A stretch of 64,000 nucleotides of DNA from Streptomyces sp. LUP47B (GTDB lineage Bacteria > Actinomycetota > Actinomycetes > Streptomycetales > Streptomycetaceae): assembly GCF_001746295.1 (NCBI RefSeq), contig NZ_MJAH01000006.1:196751-260750 (forward strand). The letters are read 5' to 3'. This document shows, one piece after another, positions 43,919 to 52,164 of this stretch. Under the pieces are notes generated by a model. That model saw only the letters and a program-made list of their open reading frames with translations, did no database searches and was not told the DNA's origin. Each line of letters starts with the position of its first letter. Position 1 is the stretch's first letter. The position numbers were made by a program, and so were the translations under genes.

Positions 43919-44691
43919 GCATGACCGTCTCGCAGACCTGGTACATGACGCAGCGTCAACTCATGGTGTTCGTACGGCAGCCCGCGTACGCGATCATCAC
44001 CCTGGTCCAGCCGGTGATCTGGCTCTTCCTGTTCGGCAGCCTGTTCAGGAAGGTCGTCGAGCTCGGCGGTTTCGGCACCACGTCCTACCTGGACTACCTG
44101 GTCCCCGGTGTGGTGGTGATGAGTGCGCTCAGCTCCAACATGTGGGCGGGGATGACCACCCTGGACGAGATCCAGCGCGGCACTCTCAACCGCTTCCTGA
44201 CCACTCCGGTCAGCCGGGCCGCGCTGATGAACGGCAACGTCGTCAACAACGGCCTCGTCACCGCCTTCCAGTCGGTGGTCATCGTGCTGCTCGGGCTGCT
44301 GGGCGGCGCCGACTACCCGGGCGGAATCGCCGGGATCGCCGTCCTGGTCCTCGCCTCGGTGCTGCTGGGCACGGTGTTCGGGGCGCTGTCCAACGCGCTC
44401 GGCATGCTGGTGCGGGAACGGGAGTCGATCATCGGGATCAACACCTTCCTGCTGCTCCCGCTCACCTTCCTGTCCAGCGCCTTCATGGCGCCCTCGCAGA
44501 TGCCTTCCTGGATGCGGCACGTCGCCGACTTCAACCCGTTGAACTGGGCGATGGTGGCGGGCCGTTCGGCCCTGTCCGCGGACCCGGACTGGGGCGTGGT
44601 GCTCGGCCGCGGGGGAGCGCTGCTCGGGCTGGCGGTCGTGGCGGTGTGGCTCTCGATCCGGACGTTCCGGTCGTACCAGCGGTCGGTGTGA
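43915..44691 (+). CDS. ABC-2 type permease (DrrB-like)
   Basis: Membrane partner of the ATPase, 258 residues with six hydrophobic segments. The ABC-2 signature around RGTLNRFLTTPVSRAALMNGN and LSSAFMAPSQMPSWMRHVADFNPLNW is typical of DrrB exporters. It overlaps the ATPase gene by 4 bases. A strong terminator follows. Confidence 0.93.
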   Translation: MSMTVSQTWYMTQRQLMVFVRQPAYAIITLVQPVIWLFLFGSLFRKVVELGGFGTTSYLDYLVPGVVVMSALSSNMWAGMTTLDEIQRGTLNRFLTTPVSRAALMNGNVVNNGLVTAFQSVVIVLLGLLGGADYPGGIAGIAVLVLASVLLGTVFGALSNALGMLVRERESIIGINTFLLLPLTFLSSAFMAPSQMPSWMRHVADFNPLNWAMVAGRSALSADPDWGVVLGRGGALLGLAVVAVWLSIRTFRSYQRSV

Positions 44692-44747
44692 CCCCTCCCG
44701 GACACAACTCCGGACACAACTATCGGGCGTGACTCCCGGACACGACG

Positions 44748-44780
44748 AAGGGGCGGCACCTTCGAAGGTGCCGCCCCTTT
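44748..44780. terminator. Bidirectional terminator between the ABC operon and the siderophore gene
   Basis: Fifteen-base perfect arms (44748-44762 and 44765-44779) followed by T residues, placed between convergent genes. Confidence 0.9.
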
Positions 44781-44793
44781 CGGAAACGTAAGC

Positions 44794-45639
44794 CTAAGCC
44801 GCCGGCGCCGCGCCCTCCTGCTCCGCCTCGATGCGCGCGTTCCAGTCCCGCTTGGAGGCCTGCCAGCCGTCCTCGTTGTGGCCCAGGCGCCAGTAGCCGG
44901 AGATCGACAGGTCCTCGCGCGGGACGCCGCGCTCGACGCGCAGCAGATGGCGCAACTGCTTCACGAAGTGCGCCTCGCCGTGCACGAACGCGCACAGCCG
45001 GCCCTCCGGGAACTCCAGCGCGCGCACGGCCTCGACCAGCGACTCCCCGACCGGGCGGGAGCCGCGGTGCAGCCACACGACCTCCACGTCCGAGTCGATC
45101 TTCTGCTCCTCCTCGGGCCCGGAGACCTCGATGAAGGCGTGCGCCCGGGCGCCGTCGGGCAGCGACTCCAGGGAACGGGCGATCGCGGGCAGCGCGCTCT
45201 CGTCACCGACGAGGAGATGCCAGTCGGCGTCCTGGTCGGGGGCGTAGGCGCCGCCCGGGCCCATGAAGCGCACGGTCTCGCCGGGCTGGACGCGCACGGC
45301 CCAGGGACCGGCGAGGCCCTCGTCGCCGTGGATCACGAAGTCCAGGGTGAGCTCGCGGTGTTCGGGGTCCCAGTGGCGCACGGTGTAGGTGCGGGTCACG
45401 GGCCACTGCTCGCGCGGGAACTCCTCGCGGATGCGCTGCATGTCGAAGGGCTCGGGATAGGTCGCGCCCCCGGCCGGGAAAAGGATCTTGACGTAGTGGT
45501 CGGTGCAGGTGTCCGCCGCGAAGTCGGCGAGTCCGTCGCCGCCGAGCACCACGCGCTGCATGTGCGGGGTGAGGCGCTCGGTGCGGACGACCTGTGCGGA
45601 GTGAGGCTTCCGCGGCTTGCGTCCCGGTCCTTCAGCCAT
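44794..45639 (-). CDS. Siderophore-interacting protein, FAD-dependent ferric-siderophore reductase
   Basis: Cytoplasmic flavoprotein of 281 residues of the ViuB/SIP family that frees iron from imported siderophores. The FAD motif RTYTVRHW (about 83-90) and GPGGAY for the flavin phosphate are present, with a C-terminal NAD(P)H-binding region ending GYWRLGHNEDGW. GGGAGG lies before the ATG. The iron-box-like dyad directly upstream predicts repression by DmdR/IdeR under iron plenty. It stands alone, without siderophore genes. Confidence 0.93.
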   Translation of the reverse strand: MAEGPGRKPRKPHSAQVVRTERLTPHMQRVVLGGDGLADFAADTCTDHYVKILFPAGGATYPEPFDMQRIREEFPREQWPVTRTYTVRHWDPEHRELTLDFVIHGDEGLAGPWAVRVQPGETVRFMGPGGAYAPDQDADWHLLVGDESALPAIARSLESLPDGARAHAFIEVSGPEEEQKIDSDVEVVWLHRGSRPVGESLVEAVRALEFPEGRLCAFVHGEAHFVKQLRHLLRVERGVPREDLSISGYWRLGHNEDGWQASKRDWNARIEAEQEGAAPAA

Positions 45640-45662
45640 GTCGGCCTCCCAATTCCCTACGC

Positions 45663-45681
45663 TTAGGCTTACCTAAGTTAG
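45663..45681. promoter_or_regulatory. Iron box (DmdR/IdeR operator)
   Basis: TTAGGCTTACCTAAGTTAG resembles the 19-bp iron box; its core CTTAGG-CTTA-CCTAAG (45662-45677) is a dyad. It begins 24 bp before the siderophore-interacting gene. Confidence 0.8.
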
Positions 45682-45732
45682 CATCCACCCCCTTGGTGAT
45701 GGCATGCCACTCATGGAAAGCGCGGGCAATAT

Positions 45733-46665
45733 TTACCCGCCGAGCGTCGCCATCAGCCGCTGCAGTGACCCACCCAGCCCCCATCGCTCTGCCAGCTTCT
45801 CCAGTGCCGCGGGATCGCGCGGTGTGCGCGGAACCGCGGTCTCCACCTTCGGCAGCGGCACGTCACCGGCCACCAGCACCACCTTCGGCGCCACGGCGAC
45901 GTACGGCCGCGACTCGTCGAGCCGCTTGCGCTGCGACGGTGTGAGCTTCGCCTTCGGGTCGTCGACCGCGGCCATGATGCCGGCCAGGTCGCCGAACTCG
46001 GCGAGCAGCTTGGCAGCCGTCTTCTCGCCGATGCCGGGGACGCCCGGCAGGCCGTCGCTCGGGTCGCCGCGCAGTGTCGCCAGATCCGCGTACCCACGGC
46101 CGTCGACGCCATACTTCTCGCGCAGCCAGGCCTCGTCGGTCAGCTGGAGCGTACCGACGCCCTTGAGGGGGTACAGCACGCGCACCTCGCGCTTGTCGTC
46201 CACCAGTTGGTACAGGTCGCGGTCGCCGGTGACGATGTCGACCGGGCCCGTCGCCCGCGCGGTGAAGGTGCCGATCACGTCGTCCGCCTCATACCCGGCC
46301 ACGCCCACGCGCGCGATGCCGAGCGCGTCCAGGACGGCCTCGATGACGGGCACCTGCGGGGAGAGCGTGTCCGGCACCTCCTCCTCGTCCGGGCCGCTCT
46401 CGCGCTCCTCGGCGACGCGGTGCGCCTTGTAGGAGGGGATGAGGTCGACCCGCCACTGGGGGCGCCAGTCCGCGTCCATGCAGGCCACCAGCAGGTCGGG
46501 CCGGTGGTCCTTGACCAGGCGGTCGATGAATTCGAGGAGGCCGCGCACGGCGTTCACCGGAGTGCCGTCCGGTGCCTTCACCGACTCCGGCACGCCGAAG
46601 TAGGCACGGAAGTAGAGAGAGGCGGTGTCGAGGAGCATCAGTCGTCCGGTCACGCTTCGCATCAT
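45733..46665 (-). CDS. 5'-3' exonuclease (Pol I exonuclease-domain type)
   Basis: Stand-alone flap/5'-3' exonuclease, about 310 residues. Acidic metal sites are in MLLDTASLYFRAYF, ACMDADWRPQWR, EADDVIGTF and IVTGDRDLYQLV, and the helix-3-turn motif GVPGIGEKTAAKLL binds DNA. The exact start is uncertain: ATGs at 46665 and 46662 and a GTG at 46683 lie within or next to the tandem repeat and none has a good Shine-Dalgarno. Confidence 0.9.
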   Translation of the reverse strand: MMRSVTGRLMLLDTASLYFRAYFGVPESVKAPDGTPVNAVRGLLEFIDRLVKDHRPDLLVACMDADWRPQWRVDLIPSYKAHRVAEERESGPDEEEVPDTLSPQVPVIEAVLDALGIARVGVAGYEADDVIGTFTARATGPVDIVTGDRDLYQLVDDKREVRVLYPLKGVGTLQLTDEAWLREKYGVDGRGYADLATLRGDPSDGLPGVPGIGEKTAAKLLAEFGDLAGIMAAVDDPKAKLTPSQRKRLDESRPYVAVAPKVVLVAGDVPLPKVETAVPRTPRDPAALEKLAERWGLGGSLQRLMATLGG

Positions 46666-46669
46666 GCCG

Positions 46670-46750
46670 TACGGCACCGACACCGGCCGTCGTCCCTACG
46701 GCACCGACACCGGCCGTCGTCCCTACGGCACCGACACCGGCCGTCGTCCC
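46670..46750. repeat. Three perfect 27-bp tandem repeats
   Basis: Units 46670-46696, 46697-46723 and 46724-46750 are identical and begin TACGGCACCGACACC. They cover the promoter/start region of the exonuclease gene and precede the betaine transporter. Confidence 0.95.
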
Positions 46751-46911
46751 TTGCCTCGTCCGGCGGTGTGAGCGTCCTGTGAACTGGACCACTGGTGTGT
46801 TTGCCCGAAAGGCATCGGGGCAGGCGCCGCCCCGGAGCGAGGCAGGTTGCACTTTCAACTGTCGCGGCCCTTCGTCTCCCGCCCCAGTGGTCGAAGAGAC
46901 GAGAGGCACGC

Positions 46912-47988
46912 GTGTCATCAAGGCTTGAGGCAGAGCAGCTGTACAAGGTGTTCGGAAGACGTCCGGACGACGCCGTCGAGCGGCTCCGCGAGGGCGCCGA
47001 TCGGGAGGGACTGCGCGCCGAGGGCACCACCGCCGCGGTGATCGACGCCTCCTTCACGGTGGAACCGGGCCACATCTTCGTCGTCATGGGTCTGTCCGGC
47101 TCCGGCAAGTCCACGCTGCTGCGCATGCTCAACGGCCTCCTGGAGCCGACCGCGGGCCATGTCCGCTTCGACGGCCAGGACCTCACCGCGCTCACCGACC
47201 GCGAACTGCGCGCCGTACGCGCGAAGAAGATCAGCATGGTCTTCCAGCACTTCGCGCTCTTCCCGCACCGAAGCGTCCTGGAGAACGCCGCCTACGGCCT
47301 CGCCGTCCAGGGCGTCGCCAAGGCCGAGCGCATCGAGCGGGCCACCGAGGCCCTGGAGCTCTGCGGACTCAAGGGCTGGGAGAAGTCCTGGCCCGACGAG
47401 CTGTCCGGCGGCATGCAGCAGCGCGTGGGCCTGGCCCGCGCCCTCGCCACCGACGCCGACCTGCTCCTCATGGACGAGTCCTTCAGCGCGCTCGACCCGC
47501 TGATCCGCCGGGACATGCAGGACCAGCTCCTGCAGCTCCAGCAGACCCTGAAGAAGACGATCGTCTTCATCACCCACGACCTCAACGAGGCCATGCGCCT
47601 GGGCGACCGGATCGCCGTCATGCGCGACGGCCGGATCGTCCAGATCGGCAGCGCGGAGGACATCCTGGTGCGGCCCGCCGACGACTACGTCGCCTCCTTC
47701 ACCAAGGACGTCGACCGCTCCCGCGTGCTGACCGCGTCCGCCGTCATGGACACGGACGTGCGCGGCGACGAGGCCGACTGCGGCTGCGCGAGCGACAGCG
47801 ACTGTGAGACCGCGACGCCCGACACGCCGTTCACCGAGCTCTGCGCGATGAGCGCCCGGTCGACGCATCCGGTGGCCGTCCTCGACGAGCGGGGCGAACT
47901 CGTCGGCGTCGTCCGGCAGCAGCGGCTGCTCGGCTTCCTCGGCGACGACCAGAGCGAACAGGGCGGCAAGGCGGTGGCCCATGCCTAG
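46912..47988 (+). CDS. Glycine betaine/proline-type ABC transporter ATPase
   Basis: Importer ATPase of 358 residues of the OpuAA/ProV family. Walker A GLSGSGKST (about 62-70), signature LSGGMQQRVGLARAL and Walker B LLLMDESFSALDP are present. The C-terminal third carries one CBS-like unit after a Cys-containing acidic spacer (CGCASDSDCE), less than the tandem CBS of osmosensing OpuA. GTG at 46912 has AGAGG upstream. The permease gene overlaps by 8 bases. S. coelicolor has a corresponding pair as remembered. Confidence 0.93.
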   Translation: MSSRLEAEQLYKVFGRRPDDAVERLREGADREGLRAEGTTAAVIDASFTVEPGHIFVVMGLSGSGKSTLLRMLNGLLEPTAGHVRFDGQDLTALTDRELRAVRAKKISMVFQHFALFPHRSVLENAAYGLAVQGVAKAERIERATEALELCGLKGWEKSWPDELSGGMQQRVGLARALATDADLLLMDESFSALDPLIRRDMQDQLLQLQQTLKKTIVFITHDLNEAMRLGDRIAVMRDGRIVQIGSAEDILVRPADDYVASFTKDVDRSRVLTASAVMDTDVRGDEADCGCASDSDCETATPDTPFTELCAMSARSTHPVAVLDERGELVGVVRQQRLLGFLGDDQSEQGGKAVAHA

Positions 47989-50587
47989 GATCCCGCTCGG
48001 CGACTGGGTCAACGACACCGTCGACTGGCTGCTCGACCATGTGTCCTGGCTCTTCGACTTCCTCAAGACCGTCTTCACCGGCACCTACGACGGTATCGAC
48101 GCCGTCCTCCAGGCGCCCCAGCCCCTCCTGCTCGCGGGCATCTTCGCCGTGATCGCCTTCTGGCTGCGCGGCACCGTGGCCGGCCTCCTCACCTTCGCGG
48201 GATTCGCCTTCATCGACTCCCTCGAACTGTGGGAGGACGCGATGACGACCCTCTCGCTGGTCCTCGTCGCCACGATCATCGCGCTGGTGATAGCCGTCCC
48301 CGTGGGCATCTGGGCGGCCCGCTCGAACCGGGTCAGCGGACTCGTCCGTCCCGTTCTGGACTTCATGCAGACGCTGCCCGCGATGATCTACCTCATCCCG
48401 GCGATCCTGTTCTTCGGCACCGGCGCCTCCGCGGGCATCGTCGCCACCCTGATCTTCGCGCTCGCCCCCGGCGTCCGCATGACCGAGCTCGGCATCCGCC
48501 AGGTCGACAAGGAGCTCGTCGAGGCCGCCGAGGCGTTCGGCACCACCCCTCGCGACACCCTCCTGCGCGTCCAGCTCCCCCTGGCGCTGCCCACCGTGAT
48601 GGCCGGCGTCAACCAGGTCATCATGCTCGGCCTGTCCATGGCCGCGATCGCCGGCATGGTCGGCACCGGCGGCCTCGGCGGCGACGTCAACGAGGCGATC
48701 GGCCAGCTCAACGTGGGCCTCGGCTCCGAGGCCGGCGTCGCCATCGTGATCCTCGCGATCTACCTCGACCGCATGACCGGCGCGCTCGGCACCCAGGTCT
48801 CCCCGCTGGGCCGCCGCGCCGCCGCCAAGGCACGCACGACCCAGGGTCTGAAGATCTGGTCCTACCGCCCCCGTCCGCAGGTCGCCGTGATCGGCGTCGT
48901 CGTCCTCGCCCTCGTCGCTGGCGGCATGGGGATCTTCGGCGGCACCTCGGGCGAGGCCACGGCCGTCTCCGACGGCAAGGACGTCGGTCAGGGCAAGAAG
49001 ATCAGCATCGGGTACGTCCCCTGGGACGACGGCGTCGCCTCCACCTTCCTCTGGAAGGAGATCCTGGAGGAACGCGGCTACCAGGTGGACGCCAAGCAGT
49101 TCGACGCCGGGCCGCTCTACACCTCCGTCGCCTCCGGCAACGCCGACTTCATGACCGGCGCCTGGCTGCCGACGACCCACGAGCAGTACTGGAAGAAGTA
49201 CGGCGACAAGCTCGACGACCTCGGGGCCTGGTACGACAAGACGTCTCTCGAGCTGAGCGTGCCGTCGTACATGAAGGACATCAATACCCTGGCCGACCTC
49301 AAGGGCAAGGCCTCGCAGTTCGGCGGGAACATCACCGGCATCGAGTCCAGCGCCGGTGAGATGGCCCTGCTCAAGAGCAAGGTTTTGAAGGCCTACGGCC
49401 TCGACAAGGAGTACAAGGTCGTCGACAGCTCCACGCCCGCCATGCTGGCCGAGCTCAAGCGGGCGTACGCGCAGAAGGACCCGATCGTCGTCACGCTCTG
49501 GTCGCCGCACTGGGCGTACAACGACTACGACCTGAAGAAGCTCAAGGACCCCAAGGGCGCCTGGGGCTCGGGAGACGGCATCCACACGGTGGCCCGCAAG
49601 GGCTTCGCGGACGAGAACCCGGTCGTCGGACGGTGGCTGAAGGGCTTCAAGCTGGACGAGAAGCAGCTCACCGGCCTCGAGGCCGAGATCAACAAGGCGG
49701 GCAAGGGCAAGCAGCAGGACGCCGTGCGCAGCTGGCTGAAGCAGCACCCCGGCCTGGTGGACAAGCTGGCCCCCGTCCAGAAGACGGCGGCGGAGACCAA
49801 GCGCGCGGTGAACGTGGCCTGGTTCCCCTGGGACGAGGACATCGCCGTCACCTATCTCTGGAAGAACGTTCTCGAACAGCGCGGCTACCGGCTCAACCTC
49901 AAGCAGATGGACGTGGGCCCGGTCTACACCGGCCTCGCCTCGGGAGACCTGGACCTCAACTTCGACGCCTGGCTGCCCTACGCCCAGCAGAACTACTGGG
50001 ACAAGAGCAAGGACAGACTCGCCGACCTCGGCACCTGGTACGAGCCGACCTCGCTGGAGGTCGCGGTGCCCTCGTACGTCAAGGGCGTGAAGTCCTATGA
50101 GGACCTGTTGGGCAAGGCCTCCCAGTTCGACGGGAAGATCATCGGCATCGAGCCGGGCACCGGCGAGATGAACCTCCTCAAGAGCAAGGTCCTGCCCGGC
50201 TACGGCCTCGACAAGGAGTACGACGTCGTCGACGGCTCCACGCCCGCCATGCTGGCCGAGCTGAAGCGCGCCTACGCCAAGAAGCAGCCCGTCGCCGTCG
50301 TCCTGTGGTCCCCGCACTGGGCCTACAGCCAGTACGACCTCACCAAGCTGAAGGACGACAAGAAACTCTTCGGCGAGGGCAACACGATCCGCACCATCGC
50401 CAACGAGAAGTTCCCCTCGCAGTATCCGCAGCTCACCAAGTGGATCAAGGGTTTCCATATGAGCGAGGACGAGCTCGGTACCCTGGAGAGCGAGATCAAC
50501 CGCTACGGCCAGGGTCACGAGGAGCAGGCGGTCGCGGCCTGGCTGAAGGAGCACCCGGGGATGGTCGGGCGGATGACACCGTCATAA
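47981..50587 (+). CDS. Betaine-type ABC permease fused to two substrate-binding domains
   Basis: Fusion of 868 residues. Residues 1 to about 290 are the permease, with the EAA loop EAAEAFGTTPRDTLLRVQLPLALP. An extra membrane helix follows (about 297-318). Two OpuAC-type binding domains come next, about 340-600 and 612-868. Both keep the Trp positions of the quaternary-ammonium cage: VPWDD/FPWDE, AWLP, and WSPHWAY. L. lactis OpuA has a single fused domain; here it is duplicated. No separate binding protein is nearby. Confidence 0.93.
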   Translation: MPRIPLGDWVNDTVDWLLDHVSWLFDFLKTVFTGTYDGIDAVLQAPQPLLLAGIFAVIAFWLRGTVAGLLTFAGFAFIDSLELWEDAMTTLSLVLVATIIALVIAVPVGIWAARSNRVSGLVRPVLDFMQTLPAMIYLIPAILFFGTGASAGIVATLIFALAPGVRMTELGIRQVDKELVEAAEAFGTTPRDTLLRVQLPLALPTVMAGVNQVIMLGLSMAAIAGMVGTGGLGGDVNEAIGQLNVGLGSEAGVAIVILAIYLDRMTGALGTQVSPLGRRAAAKARTTQGLKIWSYRPRPQVAVIGVVVLALVAGGMGIFGGTSGEATAVSDGKDVGQGKKISIGYVPWDDGVASTFLWKEILEERGYQVDAKQFDAGPLYTSVASGNADFMTGAWLPTTHEQYWKKYGDKLDDLGAWYDKTSLELSVPSYMKDINTLADLKGKASQFGGNITGIESSAGEMALLKSKVLKAYGLDKEYKVVDSSTPAMLAELKRAYAQKDPIVVTLWSPHWAYNDYDLKKLKDPKGAWGSGDGIHTVARKGFADENPVVGRWLKGFKLDEKQLTGLEAEINKAGKGKQQDAVRSWLKQHPGLVDKLAPVQKTAAETKRAVNVAWFPWDEDIAVTYLWKNVLEQRGYRLNLKQMDVGPVYTGLASGDLDLNFDAWLPYAQQNYWDKSKDRLADLGTWYEPTSLEVAVPSYVKGVKSYEDLLGKASQFDGKIIGIEPGTGEMNLLKSKVLPGYGLDKEYDVVDGSTPAMLAELKRAYAKKQPVAVVLWSPHWAYSQYDLTKLKDDKKLFGEGNTIRTIANEKFPSQYPQLTKWIKGFHMSEDELGTLESEINRYGQGHEEQAVAAWLKEHPGMVGRMTPS

Positions 50588-50687
50588 CCGCTCCGGGAGC
50601 ACGGTAAGGATCCGGCCAACCACATAGAGCTACGTCATCGCCTGAACTTCGCTGCGGACAAGGGGACTTGAGCGGCGGACGACGGGT

Positions 50688-50709
50688 GGGGGCCCGGCTT
50701 CCGGCCCCC
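50688..50709 (+). terminator. Terminator of the betaine operon
   Basis: GGGGGCC (50688-50694) pairs with GGCCCCC (50703-50709). Confidence 0.55.
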
Positions 50710-50757
50710 TGGTGATCCACCGGGGGGCCGTTCGACTGGCGTGAAGTGTGAGGTACG

Positions 50758-50774
50758 GTCACACGCCGTGTGAC
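50758..50774. promoter_or_regulatory. Perfect palindrome upstream of the XRE-cupin gene
   Basis: GTCACACG-C-CGTGTGAC, eight-base arms, lies 107 bp before the regulator start; another GTGAC half lies at 50781-50785. Candidate operator, possibly for autoregulation. Confidence 0.5.
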
Positions 50775-50881
50775 ATCGATGTGACGGCCGCATGAAACGG
50801 TTTGCCGAACATGCGTAGGGTGCAGACAACTCATCAGGAGACGTGTCACAGGACCGACGAGCGGAGGAGGGAGCCGGAGCC

Positions 50882-51451
50882 ATGGGCGACCACAAAGAAC
50901 AGCCCCTTCGGGTCGGCGCCGCCGTGCGCCGCAGGCGCCGCGCGCTGGAGCTCACCCTCGCCGTCGTGGCCGAGCGCAGCGGCCTCTCGGTCCCCTTCCT
51001 GAGCCAGATCGAGAACGAACGCGCCCGCCCCAGCCGCAGCTCCCTGGAGAAGGTCGCCGACGCCCTGCGCACCACGGCCGTCGAACTCCTCGCCGCCGCC
51101 GACCCGGCGTGCAGCGTCGACGTCGTGCACGCCGACGGCCCGGAGCTGGACTACGCACCCCGGATGCGCTCCCTGGTGCGCGGTCACCACCAGATGCACG
51201 CCCAGGAGTTCACCGGCGATCATGACGCGGGGCGTGAATTCCAGTACCGCAACGACCAGTTGCTGTACGTCGCCGACGGCGCGGTGGACGTCGAGGCGGA
51301 GGGGCGCGCTTACCGGCTGGGCCGCGGCGACACCCTGTACCTCACCGGCGGGGTGCGGCACCGCTGGCGGGCGACCGTGGCGGACACCCGCGTGGTCGTC
51401 GTCGCCGTGGCCGAACACATCGAGGCGGTCCAGGACCGGCCCCGGCAGTGA
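50882..51451 (+). CDS. XRE-family regulator with cupin domain
   Basis: Regulator of 189 residues. The HTH (about 11-65) reads LTLAVVAERSGLSVPFLSQIENERARPS; the C-terminal cupin (about 105-180) includes LLYVADGAVDVEAEGRAYRLGRGDTLYL. GGAGGAGGGAG precedes the ATG at 50882. Its stop overlaps the start of the metal-receptor gene (GTGA), so the two are coexpressed. Ligand unknown. Confidence 0.91.
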   Translation: MGDHKEQPLRVGAAVRRRRRALELTLAVVAERSGLSVPFLSQIENERARPSRSSLEKVADALRTTAVELLAAADPACSVDVVHADGPELDYAPRMRSLVRGHHQMHAQEFTGDHDAGREFQYRNDQLLYVADGAVDVEAEGRAYRLGRGDTLYLTGGVRHRWRATVADTRVVVVAVAEHIEAVQDRPRQ

Positions 51452-52164
51452 GAGTCGTCTCCCTGGTCCCCTCGCTGACCGAGGCGATCGCCCGCTCGGC
51501 ACCGGGCGCCCTGGTCGGCGCCACCGACTGGTGCACCCACCCGGTGGACCTCGACGTCACCCGCGTCGGCGGCACCAAGAACCCGAAGCTCGACCGGATC
51601 ACCGCCCTCGCCCCCGACCTCGTGATCGCGAACGAGGAGGAGAACCGGGAACCGGACCTCGCCGCTCTGCGGGAAGCGGGCCTGCAGGTCCTCGTCACCG
51701 AGGTCCGGGACGTCCCACAGGCCTTCCGGGAGCTGGCCCGGGTCGTCGAGGCGTGTGGCGTCGTACGGCCCCGTTGGCTGGACGAGGCCGAGGAGTCCTG
51801 GTCGGCGCTCGCGCCCCCCGCGCGCCGCAGCACGGCCGTCGTACCGATCTGGCGGCGGCCGTGGATGGTGCTGGGCCGGGACACGTTCGCGGGCGACGTG
51901 CTGTCCCGCCTGGGCGTGGACCACGTGTACGCCGGCCACGAGGACCGCTATCCACGTGTCCCGCTGGAGGAGCTGCGCGCGGTGGCCCCCGACCTGGTCG
52001 TCCTCCCCGACGAGCCGTACCGCTTCACCCCCGAGGACGGCCCGGAGGCCTTCCCCGGCCTGCCCTGCGCACTAGTCAGCGGACGGCACCTGACGTGGTA
52101 CGGACCCTCACTGGCAGAGGCGCCACGGGCGCTGGGCGAGGCCCTGCGAGCAGCGCGCCGTTGA
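51448..52164 (+). CDS. Helical-backbone metal receptor (cobalamin/siderophore-binding fold), cytoplasmic
   Basis: A 238-residue protein of the BtuF-like fold, beginning MRVVSLVPSLTEAIA. Two lobes joined by a helix are suggested by the pattern NPKLDRITALAPDLVIANEEEN and LEELRAVAPDLVVLPDEPYRF. There is no signal peptide or lipobox, and no transporter is adjacent, so it is probably intracellular. Its 3' end overlaps the convergent TDT gene by 89 bp. Function unknown. Confidence 0.88.
   Translation: MRVVSLVPSLTEAIARSAPGALVGATDWCTHPVDLDVTRVGGTKNPKLDRITALAPDLVIANEEENREPDLAALREAGLQVLVTEVRDVPQAFRELARVVEACGVVRPRWLDEAEESWSALAPPARRSTAVVPIWRRPWMVLGRDTFAGDVLSRLGVDHVYAGHEDRYPRVPLEELRAVAPDLVVLPDEPYRFTPEDGPEAFPGLPCALVSGRHLTWYGPSLAEAPRALGEALRAARR

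Noticed and set aside
46670..46750. CRISPR-like array
   Set aside because: Units are contiguous 27-bp repeats without spacers, and there are no cas genes.
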